A stretch of 64,000 nt of DNA, from assembly GCA_963771705.1 (NCBI GenBank), contig CAVYUP010000005.1, positions 372,001 through 436,000 on the forward strand, in the 5' to 3' direction. Positions 16,164 through 24,711 of this stretch are shown here, piece after piece; within the stretch, counting starts at the first letter, position 1, and the number at the start of each line of letters is the position of its first letter. The DNA is from DATFVA01 sp963771705. Lineage in GTDB: Bacteria; Bacteroidota; Ignavibacteria; Ignavibacteriales; Ignavibacteriaceae. The notes beneath the pieces were generated by a model. It was not told where the DNA came from, made no database searches, and saw only the letters and a list, made by a program, of their open reading frames with translations. A program made the translations under genes and the position numbers.

Positions 16164-17018
16164 TTAACACGTCTTTAAAACCTTTACTTCAAGCCAGGAT
16201 TTTATCAAAAGTGCAATTTTAGAGAAATTTGAAACACGGACCCTTTTACGTAATAAAAGCTCTACATCACTTTTCCTGATCTTGTTGAACAATCCCAGGT
16301 AATAAAGGTATGCGGAATATACACCCAGCTTTACACCTGCTGGCAGTCGTTTAATTCCTTTCAGAGCCGATTCAAATTCTGCATGTATATTTTCTTCCAG
16401 CTTTCGCTTATTAGCGTCGGTGATATTTGTTTTTTCATTAACACCGGGCAGATATATCCTCCCGCGCTCCGCAAGATCGCTTTTAATATCCCTGAGGAAA
16501 TTAACCTTCTGAAATGCAGAACCGAGACTTTTAGCAGAGCCCAGCAGTTCCTCAAATAGTCCCGGATGGCCGTAACAGAAAACTTTCAGACACATCAAAC
16601 CCACCACTTCGGCTGATCCGTATATATAATCGTCATATACTTTAGGTTCGTAATAGTTATTGGATAAATCCATTTCCATACTATTAAGAAAATCCTGAAC
16701 ATATTTTAAGTCGATGCCGTATTTGTTTACAGCCACCTGGAAAGAATTTATTACGGGATTGGTCGAAATTCCTCTGTTGATCGCTTCAAAAGTTTCCCGT
16801 CGGAAGTCATCAAGCAAAAGTTTTTTCTCGTAATTATGAAAAGAATCAACTATCTCATCAGCAAGCCTTACATAACCGTACACGGCGTAGATGGCATCCC
16901 GGTAGTAGGGGGAGAACACACGTATGCCCAGGCTGAATGAAGTGCTGTAGCTGTTAGTTATAACCTTGCTGACTTTAAAAGCGGTATTATGATAAACTGC
17001 TTCCATATTCCTTTTCAA
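16164..17018 (-). CDS. crtB: Phytoene synthase
   Basis: 284 aa. It joins two geranylgeranyl-PP to 15-cis-phytoene, the first committed step of C40 carotenoids. Both Asp-rich substrate/Mg2+ motifs are present: RLADEIVD (Asp54-Asp58) and NFLRDIKSD (Asp177-Asp181), plus SYSTSFSLGIR near the N-terminus and GRIYLPG. It overlaps the 3' end of crtI by 32 nt; a second ATG four codons in would reduce this to 20 nt. Length is normal for bacterial CrtB. Confidence 0.93.
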   Translation of the reverse strand: MKRNMEAVYHNTAFKVSKVITNSYSTSFSLGIRVFSPYYRDAIYAVYGYVRLADEIVDSFHNYEKKLLLDDFRRETFEAINRGISTNPVINSFQVAVNKYGIDLKYVQDFLNSMEMDLSNNYYEPKVYDDYIYGSAEVVGLMCLKVFCYGHPGLFEELLGSAKSLGSAFQKVNFLRDIKSDLAERGRIYLPGVNEKTNITDANKRKLEENIHAEFESALKGIKRLPAGVKLGVYSAYLYYLGLFNKIRKSDVELLLRKRVRVSNFSKIALLIKSWLEVKVLKTC

Positions 17019-18471
17019 TCTTTTCTAAGACAAGCTTTGAACTAATAATGACCATAGGTAATCCCGTACCCGGGATAGTTGAAGCACCGACATAAAAAAG
17101 ATTCGGAAATTCCTCATCCTGGTTCTTCGGCCTGAATCCGCCCACCTGGTTTATGCCATGTGCTAAACCCAGTCCTGAACCTCTGTACAGGTTAAAATTA
17201 TTTTCCCACTCAACAGGACTCCAAACTTCCTTCACCATCAAATTCTTTTTAATATCAAAATTTACCCGTTCCGACAGATCCCTTATTATATTATCTGCGA
17301 GCTCATCCTTGTCCTCCCATTCCGGTTTGAACCTTCTGTCAGGTACCGGGCAGAGAATAAAGAGGTTCTCAGATCCCTCCGGGGCTGATTCAGGCCAGGA
17401 TTTAGATGATACGTTTACGTAATAATAAGGCTTGCGGGGACTTATAGAAGAGGTGAATATTTTATCTGCATATTCTCTGAAATTTTTACCCAGGAAATAG
17501 TTATGATGCATTAAGCCATCTATCTTTCCCTTAACACCGAGGTATATGGTAAAGGGAGCCAGTGTCCATTCCATTTTGTCAAGTTTCTCTTCACAGAAGT
17601 TTTTTCTGCCGAGAATTTTTCCTCTGAATGAAGCAGCATCCGAATTAGAGATAAAAATATCGGCAGTCCACTCTTTTCTGTTCCTGTCCAGAAGCGAAAG
17701 CAGTTTTCCGTTGGAACCACCTACTGATACAATCTCGGTATTATAATGAAATTCAACTCCTTTTCTTTCCAGTATCTTTACGATTCCTTCAACCAGTTTA
17801 TACATCCCGCCTTCAACCTTCCAGTAACCGTCATGCTTCATCTCAGTATAGTTGAGCAGTGAATAAATTGCGGGTGTCTGAAAAGGAGTTGACCCTAGAA
17901 AAAAAGCTACCAGTGAAAAGATTATCTTTACCTCATCAGATTCAAATGTGCGTTCTACTTCCTTCCACATATTTCTGAAAAGGTAGGGAAGATGCTTAAG
18001 GGGAACTTTCGTCAGTTTCAATAAATAATCAAATACATTTACATAGTTCGATTTTACCACTTTATCTTCGGTGTCGTGAAAGAATTCCCCCGCTCTGCTT
18101 AGGTAGCTTTTTACTTTAGTGCCCAGATCCGGTTCAATATCTTTAAATTCCTCTTCCAGTTTATTCAGATCTTTCCAGACCTTGAAAGGTCGGCTTCCTC
18201 CTTCAAAAAAAACCTGATAGAGAGGATCAAGTTCAGTTAAGCTCACAGGACTTTTCTCCCCCGTGCTTCTGAAAAGTTCATCCAGCTCGTAGCTCATACT
18301 CATAAAAGAGGGACCAACATCGAAAGTAAATCCGTCTTTTTTCATCTGATTTAATCTACCTCCAGGTGTCGCGTATTTCTCCAGGATAGTAACTTTATAT
18401 CCGGAAACACTTAACCTTAGAGCTGTGGACAGCCCTCCGAGTCCTGCGCCTATAATTATTGCTTTTTTCAT
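16987..18471 (-). CDS. crtI: Phytoene desaturase
   Basis: 494-aa flavin-dependent desaturase converting phytoene to lycopene. It has the N-terminal FAD-binding motif MKKAIIIGAGLGGLSTALRL, FDVGPSFMSM, and the C-terminal signature NLFYVGASTIPGTGLPMVI. The frame extends to 18513, but the ATG at 18471 begins the Rossmann strand and is preceded by AAGGA at good spacing. It is the first gene of the operon, overlaps crtB, and diverges from the methylmalonyl-CoA genes. Its 5' end contains a 21-bp exact direct repeat (18336-18356 and 18462-18482). Confidence 0.92.
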   Translation of the reverse strand: MKKAIIIGAGLGGLSTALRLSVSGYKVTILEKYATPGGRLNQMKKDGFTFDVGPSFMSMSYELDELFRSTGEKSPVSLTELDPLYQVFFEGGSRPFKVWKDLNKLEEEFKDIEPDLGTKVKSYLSRAGEFFHDTEDKVVKSNYVNVFDYLLKLTKVPLKHLPYLFRNMWKEVERTFESDEVKIIFSLVAFFLGSTPFQTPAIYSLLNYTEMKHDGYWKVEGGMYKLVEGIVKILERKGVEFHYNTEIVSVGGSNGKLLSLLDRNRKEWTADIFISNSDAASFRGKILGRKNFCEEKLDKMEWTLAPFTIYLGVKGKIDGLMHHNYFLGKNFREYADKIFTSSISPRKPYYYVNVSSKSWPESAPEGSENLFILCPVPDRRFKPEWEDKDELADNIIRDLSERVNFDIKKNLMVKEVWSPVEWENNFNLYRGSGLGLAHGINQVGGFRPKNQDEEFPNLFYVGASTIPGTGLPMVIISSKLVLEKIEKEYGSSLS

Positions 18472-18482
18472 CTGATTTAATC
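18336..18482. repeat. 21-bp direct repeat pair at the 5' end of crtI
   Basis: Bases 18336-18356 and 18462-18482 are identical over 21 nt. On the minus strand both read as codons for LNQMKK; the upstream copy contains the real start codon and the other lies about 42 codons into the gene. It may be chance or a small duplication. Confidence 0.6.
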
Positions 18483-18692
18483 CTTGTAATGTCAAAACGC
18501 AAAACCTGCTCAATTAGTTCCGGCTGTTGAATAAATTTGCACTCCGGTACTGAAAAGGAGAGAAATTCTATTAATTTCCCCCTTATTTGTCCCTTTATAC
18601 GGTTTAAAATTTTCTATGTATAATTATTCACTTATTTTTGGATGTGCAGTTATATTATTATCTGCATAGATCAAATAAAGTTTGGAGGAAAT

Positions 18693-20372
18693 GTGGCCTC
18701 AATTGATGAATTGAAGAACAAAGTTCAGCAGGCATATAAAGAGTGGGAAGAAAAAACATATCAGAAAAGCACATCCAAATATCCTGAAAGAGAAGAAGAG
18801 TTTTCTACAGTTTCGTTTACCCCTGTTAAACCTTTATACATTCCGGCTGATACAGAGGAAAAATATTTAGAGAAAACAGGTTTTCCGGGTCAGTATCCGT
18901 ATACGCGTGGTATCCAGCCCAGTATGTACAGGGGACGGCTGTGGACTATGCGTCAGTATGCGGGTTTCGGTACGGCAAAGGAGTCTAATCAGCGGTACAG
19001 GTATCTCCTTGAACAGGGAACAAGCGGACTTTCGGTTGCATTTGATCTGCCTACCCAGATCGGGTATGACAGCGATGATCCTATATGCTACGGTGAGGTT
19101 GGAAAGGTGGGAGTAGCTATAGATACACTTGCTGATATGGAGGTGTTGTTTGATAAAATCCCTCTGGATAAAATCTCAACTTCTATGACGATAAATGCTT
19201 CCGCCTCTGTTCTGCTTGCGATGTACATCGCTGTTGCTGAGAAACAGGGATTTTCCAGAGACAAGATAAGCGGAACTATCCAGAATGATCTTCTTAAGGA
19301 ATATATTGCCAGAGGGACGTATATATATCCCCCGAAGCCCTCGATGAGAATCATTACCAATATCTTCGAATTCTGCGCCAGAGAGGTTCCCCGGTGGAAC
19401 ACTATCTCAATATCCGGATATCATATCAGGGAAGCCGGTTCTACAGCGGCCCAGGAGGTTGGATTCACCCTTGCAAATGGTATAGCATACGTTGAGGCAG
19501 CCCAGAAGGCCGGCCTCGATATTGATGATTTTGCGGGACAGTTGTCTTTCTTTTTCAATTCCCATAATGACCTCCTCGAAGAAGTTGCAAAGTTCCGGGC
19601 TGCAAGAAGGCTGTGGGCCAGGATAGTAAAAGATAGGTTCGGTGCTAAAAAATCTAAATCTATGATGCTGCGTTTCCATACGCAGACCGCAGGTTCAACG
19701 TTAACAGCCCAGCAGGTTGATAATAATATTGTCAGGGTTACAATACAGACCCTGGCAGCCGTATTGGGAGGGACCCAGAGTCTTCATACTAATTCAAAAG
19801 ATGAAGCATTAGCGCTTCCTACTGAAAATTCGGTGCGTACTGCCCTCAGGACCCAGCAGGTGGTTGCTTATGAAAGCGGCGTAACCAGTACTATCGATCC
19901 GCTTGCAGGTTCATATTTTGTTGAAGCTATGACTGACAGTATAGAAAAAGAAGCTGAAGATTATATAAACCGCATTGATGCTATGGGAGGGATGATTAAG
20001 GCAATTGAGGATGGATTCGTTCAGCTTGAAATTCAGAAGGCTGCCTACGAATATGAAAAGCAGATTGAAAGCGGTAAACGAACAGTGGTTGGTGTAAATA
20101 AATTCAGGATAAGTGAGGATGAAGAGCCTGAACTTTTGAAGATTGATATGAGAGTCCAGGAGGACCAGATTAAGTTTCTCAATCAGGTCAGGAAAGAAAG
20201 AGATAATGATAAAGTGCAGCAGTCATTAAAGAAATTGAAAGAAACTGCCGAAGGGAGTGACAACCTTATGCCCCCTATAATTGAAGCAGTTAAAACGTAT
20301 GCAAGCGTCGGGGAAATCTGCAATACGATGCGGGCAGTCTTCGGCGAGTATAAAGAACATGTTGTCATATAA
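18693..20372 (+). CDS. Methylmalonyl-CoA mutase, catalytic (N-terminal) subunit
   Basis: 559 aa from a GTG start at 18693 preceded by GGAGGA; an in-frame ATG at 18642 would add 17 residues. The protein is the TIM-barrel substrate domain: RGIQPSMYRGRLWTMRQYAG, GTSGLSVAFDLPTQIGYDSD, RIITNIFEFC, SFFFNSHNDLLEE and RFHTQTAGSTLTAQQ. The C-terminal B12-binding domain of full-length mutases (DXHXXG) is absent, so a separate small cobalamin subunit must exist elsewhere. It interconverts (R)-methylmalonyl-CoA and succinyl-CoA. It is the first gene of an operon with the epimerase and a Na+-linked decarboxylase, and is divergent from the carotenoid operon. Confidence 0.93.
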   Translation: MASIDELKNKVQQAYKEWEEKTYQKSTSKYPEREEEFSTVSFTPVKPLYIPADTEEKYLEKTGFPGQYPYTRGIQPSMYRGRLWTMRQYAGFGTAKESNQRYRYLLEQGTSGLSVAFDLPTQIGYDSDDPICYGEVGKVGVAIDTLADMEVLFDKIPLDKISTSMTINASASVLLAMYIAVAEKQGFSRDKISGTIQNDLLKEYIARGTYIYPPKPSMRIITNIFEFCAREVPRWNTISISGYHIREAGSTAAQEVGFTLANGIAYVEAAQKAGLDIDDFAGQLSFFFNSHNDLLEEVAKFRAARRLWARIVKDRFGAKKSKSMMLRFHTQTAGSTLTAQQVDNNIVRVTIQTLAAVLGGTQSLHTNSKDEALALPTENSVRTALRTQQVVAYESGVTSTIDPLAGSYFVEAMTDSIEKEAEDYINRIDAMGGMIKAIEDGFVQLEIQKAAYEYEKQIESGKRTVVGVNKFRISEDEEPELLKIDMRVQEDQIKFLNQVRKERDNDKVQQSLKKLKETAEGSDNLMPPIIEAVKTYASVGEICNTMRAVFGEYKEHVVI

Positions 20373-20385
20373 TAAAGGTATTGAA

Positions 20386-20799
20386 ATGAACTTAACCCAT
20401 ATTGAACATATCGGAATAGCAGTAAAGAATCTTGAAGAAGCAATCAGATATTACGAGGATGTTCTGGGGTTAAAATGTTACGCGGTGGAAGAGGTTACGG
20501 ATCAGAAGGTGAAGACGGCATTTTTTCAAATAGGACAAACTAAAATAGAACTTCTTGAAACAACTGATCCGGAAGGACCAATAGGTAAGTTTATAGAAAA
20601 AAGAGGGGAGGGAGTTCATCATTTAGCTTTCGCAGTAAATGATCTTCCTTCTGCCCTCAATGAATTAAAAGAGAAAGAAATCAAATTAATTGATGTAAGT
20701 CCGCGTAGGGGAGCAGAAGGCCTGGACATAGCATTTATCCATCCCAAATCTACTCACGGGGTTCTTACAGAATTATGTGAAAAACCTGAGGCTGACTGA
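20386..20799 (+). CDS. mce: Methylmalonyl-CoA epimerase
   Basis: 137-aa vicinal-oxygen-chelate protein starting at the ATG at 20386, 13 nt after the mutase. It has the two beta-alpha-beta-beta-beta units and metal ligands expected of the family: IEHIGIAV (His), GVHHLAFAV (His) and VLTELCE (Glu). It converts (S)- to (R)-methylmalonyl-CoA, connecting the decarboxylase that follows to the mutase before it. The open frame extends upstream into the mutase gene, but the ATG fits the family N-terminus. Confidence 0.93.
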   Translation: MNLTHIEHIGIAVKNLEEAIRYYEDVLGLKCYAVEEVTDQKVKTAFFQIGQTKIELLETTDPEGPIGKFIEKRGEGVHHLAFAVNDLPSALNELKEKEIKLIDVSPRRGAEGLDIAFIHPKSTHGVLTELCEKPEAD

Positions 20800-20906
20800 G
20801 AGTACGGAATATACTTCGATGCATGATAAATTCAGGATCTGAAGAACAACGTCCCTTCTAATCGAGCCCCGGGATACCAACTCAAAAATAAACTAATGGA
20901 TATATT

Positions 20907-22466
20907 ATGGCGACCCGCGATAAAGTAAAGGAGCTTATGGATCTCCGCAACCAGGCGCGCCTTGGCGGCGGTGAAAAAAGAATAGAAGCTCAGCATAAAA
21001 AAGGGAAATACACAGCACGTGAAAGACTTGATCTCCTTCTTGATGAAGGAAGTTTTGAAGAATTCGATATGTTCGTATCTCACAGAAGTATAGATTTCGG
21101 TCTTGATAAAGAAGCATATCTCTCAGATGGCGTTGTTACCGGTTACGGCACTATAGATGGCAGACTTGTTTATGTCTTTTCCCAGGATTTTACTGTTTTT
21201 GGCGGTTCTCTTTCGGAGATGTACGCGCAGAAAATTTGTAAGGTTATGGATAAGGCAATGAAAGTCGGCGCCCCCGTAATAGGAATTAACGACAGCGGAG
21301 GGGCACGAATACAGGAAGGAGTAAAAAGCCTCGGAGGCTACGCGGATATTTTTGAACGGAATATTCTTGCTTCCGGAGTTGTTCCTCAGATTTCAGCAGT
21401 ATTTGGTCCTTGCGCCGGAGGAGCGGTTTATTCTCCTGCCTTAACCGACTTTATTATAATGACTAAGGCCACGAGCTATATGTTTGTTACCGGTCCTAAG
21501 GTTGTTAAAACAGTAACAGGCGAAGAGGTATCAGATGAAGAACTCGGCGGATCATCGATTCACTCAACCAAATCGGGTGTCTCGCATTTTGTTGCCGAAA
21601 ACGAAGAAGAAGGTATTCAGCTGATAAGAAAGCTTATAAGCTTCATGCCGCAGAACAATCTCGAAGATCCTCCCTCTATTGTATGCAATGATCCTATAGA
21701 CAGGCTTGAAGATTCTCTTAATGAAATGATTCCTGAGAATCCTAATAAGCCTTATGATGTCAAAGATATTATATATTCAATCGTAGATGAAGGTGAATTC
21801 CTCGAAATCCAGCGGGTGTTTGCCCCAAACATCATAACTGGATTTGCAAGGTTTAATGGCCAGCCTGTTGGAATTGTAGCTAATCAGCCCAATTATCTGG
21901 CGGGAGTACTGGATATAAACGCATCCAGGAAAGCAGCCCGTTTTGTAAGATTCTGCGACTCGTTCAACTTCCCTATAGTAACCCTCGTAGATGTCCCAGG
22001 GTTTTTGCCCGGTACCGCACAGGAATACGGGGGAATAATCATCCACGGAGCAAAGCTTCTCTTTGCATATGGTGAAGCTACTGTTCCTAAAGTGACGGTA
22101 ATTCTGCGTAAAGCTTACGGCGGGGCTTATGATGTTATGAGTTCTAAACACTTACGTGGAGATATAAACTACGCCTGGCCGGGGGCGGAGATTGCTGTAA
22201 TGGGACCAAAAGGAGCGATCGAGGTTCTCCATTATAAACACCTGCAGATGATAGAAGATACGGAAGAAAGAATAAAATTCCTTAAAGAGAAGGAAGAGGA
22301 ATACAGGAAGAAATTTGCAACACCCTATGTGGCTGCTAAATATGGTTATATAGATGATGTTATTGAACCCAGGAATACCCGTTTCAGGGTGATAAGGGCG
22401 CTGCAGATGCTTTCAACTAAAAAAGATGTGAATCCTCCGAAGAAACATTCTAACATACCATTATAA
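20907..22466 (+). CDS. mmdA: Methylmalonyl-CoA decarboxylase alpha subunit (carboxyltransferase)
   Basis: 519 aa of the acyl-CoA carboxyltransferase family: ARERLDLLLDEGSFEE, FSQDFTVFGGSLSEM, GINDSGGARIQEGV, GPCAGGAVYSPALTDF and VDVPGFLPGTAQEYGG. Alone it could be the propionyl-CoA carboxylase beta subunit. The three genes that follow (OadG-like, biotin carrier, OadB-like) make it the alpha subunit of the Na+-translocating methylmalonyl-CoA decarboxylase, transferring the carboxyl group to biotin. No biotin carboxylase gene is present. Confidence 0.9.
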   Translation: MATRDKVKELMDLRNQARLGGGEKRIEAQHKKGKYTARERLDLLLDEGSFEEFDMFVSHRSIDFGLDKEAYLSDGVVTGYGTIDGRLVYVFSQDFTVFGGSLSEMYAQKICKVMDKAMKVGAPVIGINDSGGARIQEGVKSLGGYADIFERNILASGVVPQISAVFGPCAGGAVYSPALTDFIIMTKATSYMFVTGPKVVKTVTGEEVSDEELGGSSIHSTKSGVSHFVAENEEEGIQLIRKLISFMPQNNLEDPPSIVCNDPIDRLEDSLNEMIPENPNKPYDVKDIIYSIVDEGEFLEIQRVFAPNIITGFARFNGQPVGIVANQPNYLAGVLDINASRKAARFVRFCDSFNFPIVTLVDVPGFLPGTAQEYGGIIIHGAKLLFAYGEATVPKVTVILRKAYGGAYDVMSSKHLRGDINYAWPGAEIAVMGPKGAIEVLHYKHLQMIEDTEERIKFLKEKEEEYRKKFATPYVAAKYGYIDDVIEPRNTRFRVIRALQMLSTKKDVNPPKKHSNIPL

Positions 22467-22477
22467 GGAGGAGTCAT

Positions 22478-22930
22478 ATGCATTACCAGGTGAACGCTGA
22501 CACTATAAAAAGTGCGGCGGATACAATAAGCAAATCTTTAAATACAGATCAGCTCTTTAATAAAATCGAGTTTACGCCTTCCAACATTTTAGATTCGCAG
22601 GGAATATTCATCTCTGTTGTCGGATATCTTATCGTCTTTATCGCTCTTCTGCTTCTGTATCTGATGTTTGTAAATCTTTCCCGGTTCCTTCAGTTCCGTG
22701 TAAGAAGCAGACTTACGAAAAAGGGAGATATGAGCAGCAGCGATGGGAAGGATATTTCGGTCTCAGGTGAGATAAATGCTGCAATTTCGGCGGCAATATA
22801 CCTGTACTTTGAGGAAGTGCATGATATTGAAAGTACCGTTTTAACAATTAAAAAAGTTCAAAGGAGTTATTCCCCATGGAGTTCCAAGATATACGGACTG
22901 AGGGAATACCCGGTGAAAAGGCGGAAGTGA
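22478..22930 (+). CDS. mmdD: Methylmalonyl-CoA decarboxylase delta subunit (OadG family)
   Basis: 150 aa with one membrane helix at about 43-68 (ISVVGYLIVFIALLLLYLMF) and a C-terminal segment ISAAIYLYFEEVHDIES...SPWSSKIYGLREYP, typical of OadG/MmdD assembly subunits. It anchors the carboxyltransferase and biotin carrier to the membrane beta subunit. A strong AAGGAGGAG precedes the ATG. The gap to the next gene is 1 nt. Confidence 0.85.
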   Translation: MHYQVNADTIKSAADTISKSLNTDQLFNKIEFTPSNILDSQGIFISVVGYLIVFIALLLLYLMFVNLSRFLQFRVRSRLTKKGDMSSSDGKDISVSGEINAAISAAIYLYFEEVHDIESTVLTIKKVQRSYSPWSSKIYGLREYPVKRRK

Positions 22931-22931
22931 A

Positions 22932-23369
22932 ATGAAAAAATTTAAATTTACTATTCAGGGTAATAAATACGATGTGGAGATTCTGAGCTTCGAGGAGAAT
23001 TCGGCAGAAATAGATGTTAATGGAACGGTTTATAAGGTGGATGTTGAACAGGAAGTTAAAAAAGTTAAAACTCCAAAGCTTGTAAGAACTAAGGTAGAAC
23101 CATCTGCCGGAGGGGATATCGCCAAGACGAGCAGACCGTCCGAACGAAAGGGTGCGGGAGTGATTAAAGCCCCTCTTCCGGGAACGATAATAGAAGTTAA
23201 AGTGAAACCGGGCGATAAGGTTAAAATGGGGGATAAGCTTCTTATCATGGAAGCTATGAAGATGGAGAATAATATTAATTCCGACAGGGAGGGATCGATT
23301 CTCAGTGTTAAGGTTAAAGCCGGTGATTCTGTCCTTGAGGGAGATCTTCTTGTTGAGATCGGGGATTAA
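22932..23369 (+). CDS. mmdC: Biotin carboxyl carrier subunit of methylmalonyl-CoA decarboxylase
   Basis: 145 aa. The N-terminal beta domain (residues 1-45) is followed by a flexible linker rich in Lys, Ser and Pro. The C-terminal biotinyl domain has IKAPLPGTI and the biotinylation motif MEAMKMEN, with the acceptor Lys at 110. It shuttles the carboxyl group between the alpha subunit and the membrane decarboxylase. Confidence 0.92.
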   Translation: MKKFKFTIQGNKYDVEILSFEENSAEIDVNGTVYKVDVEQEVKKVKTPKLVRTKVEPSAGGDIAKTSRPSERKGAGVIKAPLPGTIIEVKVKPGDKVKMGDKLLIMEAMKMENNINSDREGSILSVKVKAGDSVLEGDLLVEIGD

Positions 23370-23372
23370 TCA

Positions 23373-24521
23373 ATGGAAGGACTAAAACATTTCCTCAGTT
23401 TTACTGGTTTCGCAAACATAACCATCGGTCATATAATAATGATCGCGGTCGGTTTGCTGTTCATCTATCTGGCAATCAAAAAAGAGTACGAGCCGCTCCT
23501 GCTTATTCCCATCGGATTCGGCATCCTTATAGGTAATATACCATTCCTTGAGAATGTGGGATTGCAGATTGGTATATATGAAAATGGCAGCGTACTCAAT
23601 TATCTTTATTTTGGAGTCCTTAAGGGAATATATCCGCCGTTGATTTTCCTTGGAATAGGGGCTATGACGGACTTCTCTGCGCTGCTTTCAAATCCTAAAT
23701 TACTGCTGCTCGGTGCCGCGGCCCAGGTTGGTATCTTTATTACTTTCCTCGGCGCGATATCGCTGGGATTTTCGGAACAGCAGGCGGCTGCAATAGGAAT
23801 TATCGGAGGCGCTGATGGCCCTACTGCTATATTTCTGTCTTCAAAACTGGCCCCTGAACTTATCGGTCCTATCGCAATAGCGGCCTATTCGTATATGGCG
23901 CTTGTCCCCGTGATCCAGCCTCCAATTATGAAGCTGCTTACTTCAAGAGAAGAACGACTTATCAGGATGAAGCCCCCCAGAACGGTTGCAAGAACAGAAA
24001 AGATACTCTTTCCGATAGTCGGTATGCTTCTGACCACCTTTATTTCTCCAGGTGCTCTTCCCTTGCTTGGTATGCTATTCTTCGGCAACCTGTTAAAGGA
24101 ATGCGGAGTTACAAAAAGATTGGGAGATACCGCAAAGAATGCTTTAATCGACATTGTTACAATTCTTCTGGGAGTTACCGTGGGGGCATCTACCCAGGCC
24201 ACTATTTTCCTTACGCCACATTCAATATTTATATTTATACTGGGAGCACTCTCATTCGCCATCGCTACGGCCGGGGGGGTAATGTTCGCAAAAGTAATGA
24301 ACCTGTTTCTTAAAGAGGGGAATAAGATCAACCCGCTTATAGGGTCAGCTGGAGTATCTGCTGTGCCCGATAGTGCAAGAGTTTCTCAGATGCTTGGCTT
24401 GAAAGAAGACCCCACTAACCATCTTCTTATGCACGCGATGGCCCCTAATGTTGCCGGAGTTATCGGCAGCGCTGTGGCGGCTGGTATACTGATGGGGTTT
24501 TTGTTAAAACTGACAATGTGA
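23373..24521 (+). CDS. mmdB: Na+-translocating methylmalonyl-CoA decarboxylase beta subunit
   Basis: 382-aa polytopic membrane protein of the OadB/MmdB/GcdB family. It has the conserved IGGADGPTAIFLSSKLAPEL segment, with Asp148 matching the Na+-binding Asp of OadB, and AYSYMALVPVIQPP. It decarboxylates carboxybiotin and exports Na+, so the operon can conserve energy during propionate formation from succinate. It starts 3 nt after mmdC. A 13-bp hairpin follows the gene. Confidence 0.93.
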   Translation: MEGLKHFLSFTGFANITIGHIIMIAVGLLFIYLAIKKEYEPLLLIPIGFGILIGNIPFLENVGLQIGIYENGSVLNYLYFGVLKGIYPPLIFLGIGAMTDFSALLSNPKLLLLGAAAQVGIFITFLGAISLGFSEQQAAAIGIIGGADGPTAIFLSSKLAPELIGPIAIAAYSYMALVPVIQPPIMKLLTSREERLIRMKPPRTVARTEKILFPIVGMLLTTFISPGALPLLGMLFFGNLLKECGVTKRLGDTAKNALIDIVTILLGVTVGASTQATIFLTPHSIFIFILGALSFAIATAGGVMFAKVMNLFLKEGNKINPLIGSAGVSAVPDSARVSQMLGLKEDPTNHLLMHAMAPNVAGVIGSAVAAGILMGFLLKLTM

Positions 24522-24554
24522 TTTAGAATTTTCCGGAAAGTTATTTCCCTGCTT

Positions 24555-24587
24555 AAAGTCTGATCCCTCTCCACGGGATCAGACTTT
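24555..24587. terminator. 13-bp perfect hairpin after mmdB
   Basis: AAAGTCTGATCCC (24555-24567) and GGGATCAGACTTT (24575-24587) are perfectly complementary with a 7-nt loop. It is 33 nt after the mmdB stop. The 3' arm ends in TTT but a GGGG follows, so it may act with little U-tract or protect the 3' end of the mRNA. Confidence 0.75.
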
Positions 24588-24711
24588 GGGGTTAGAAAAC
24601 TAAATTTAGTGGTATGCCCGATCACGAAAAAGCTTTCTTTCTTTGAAAAGTGAAGAAAATTATAGAAATTGAAATGAAAAATTCTCTTTTTCACACCCTT
24701 ATAAGGAGAAA

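Noticed and set aside
18642..18692. Upstream ATG of the mutase gene
   Set aside because: The extension is hydrophobic and unlike mutases, and the GTG at 18693 follows GGAGGA.
20907..22466. Propionyl-CoA carboxylase beta subunit
   Set aside because: The three following genes are the OadG-like, biotin-carrier and OadB-like subunits of a Na+ decarboxylase, and no biotin carboxylase is present.
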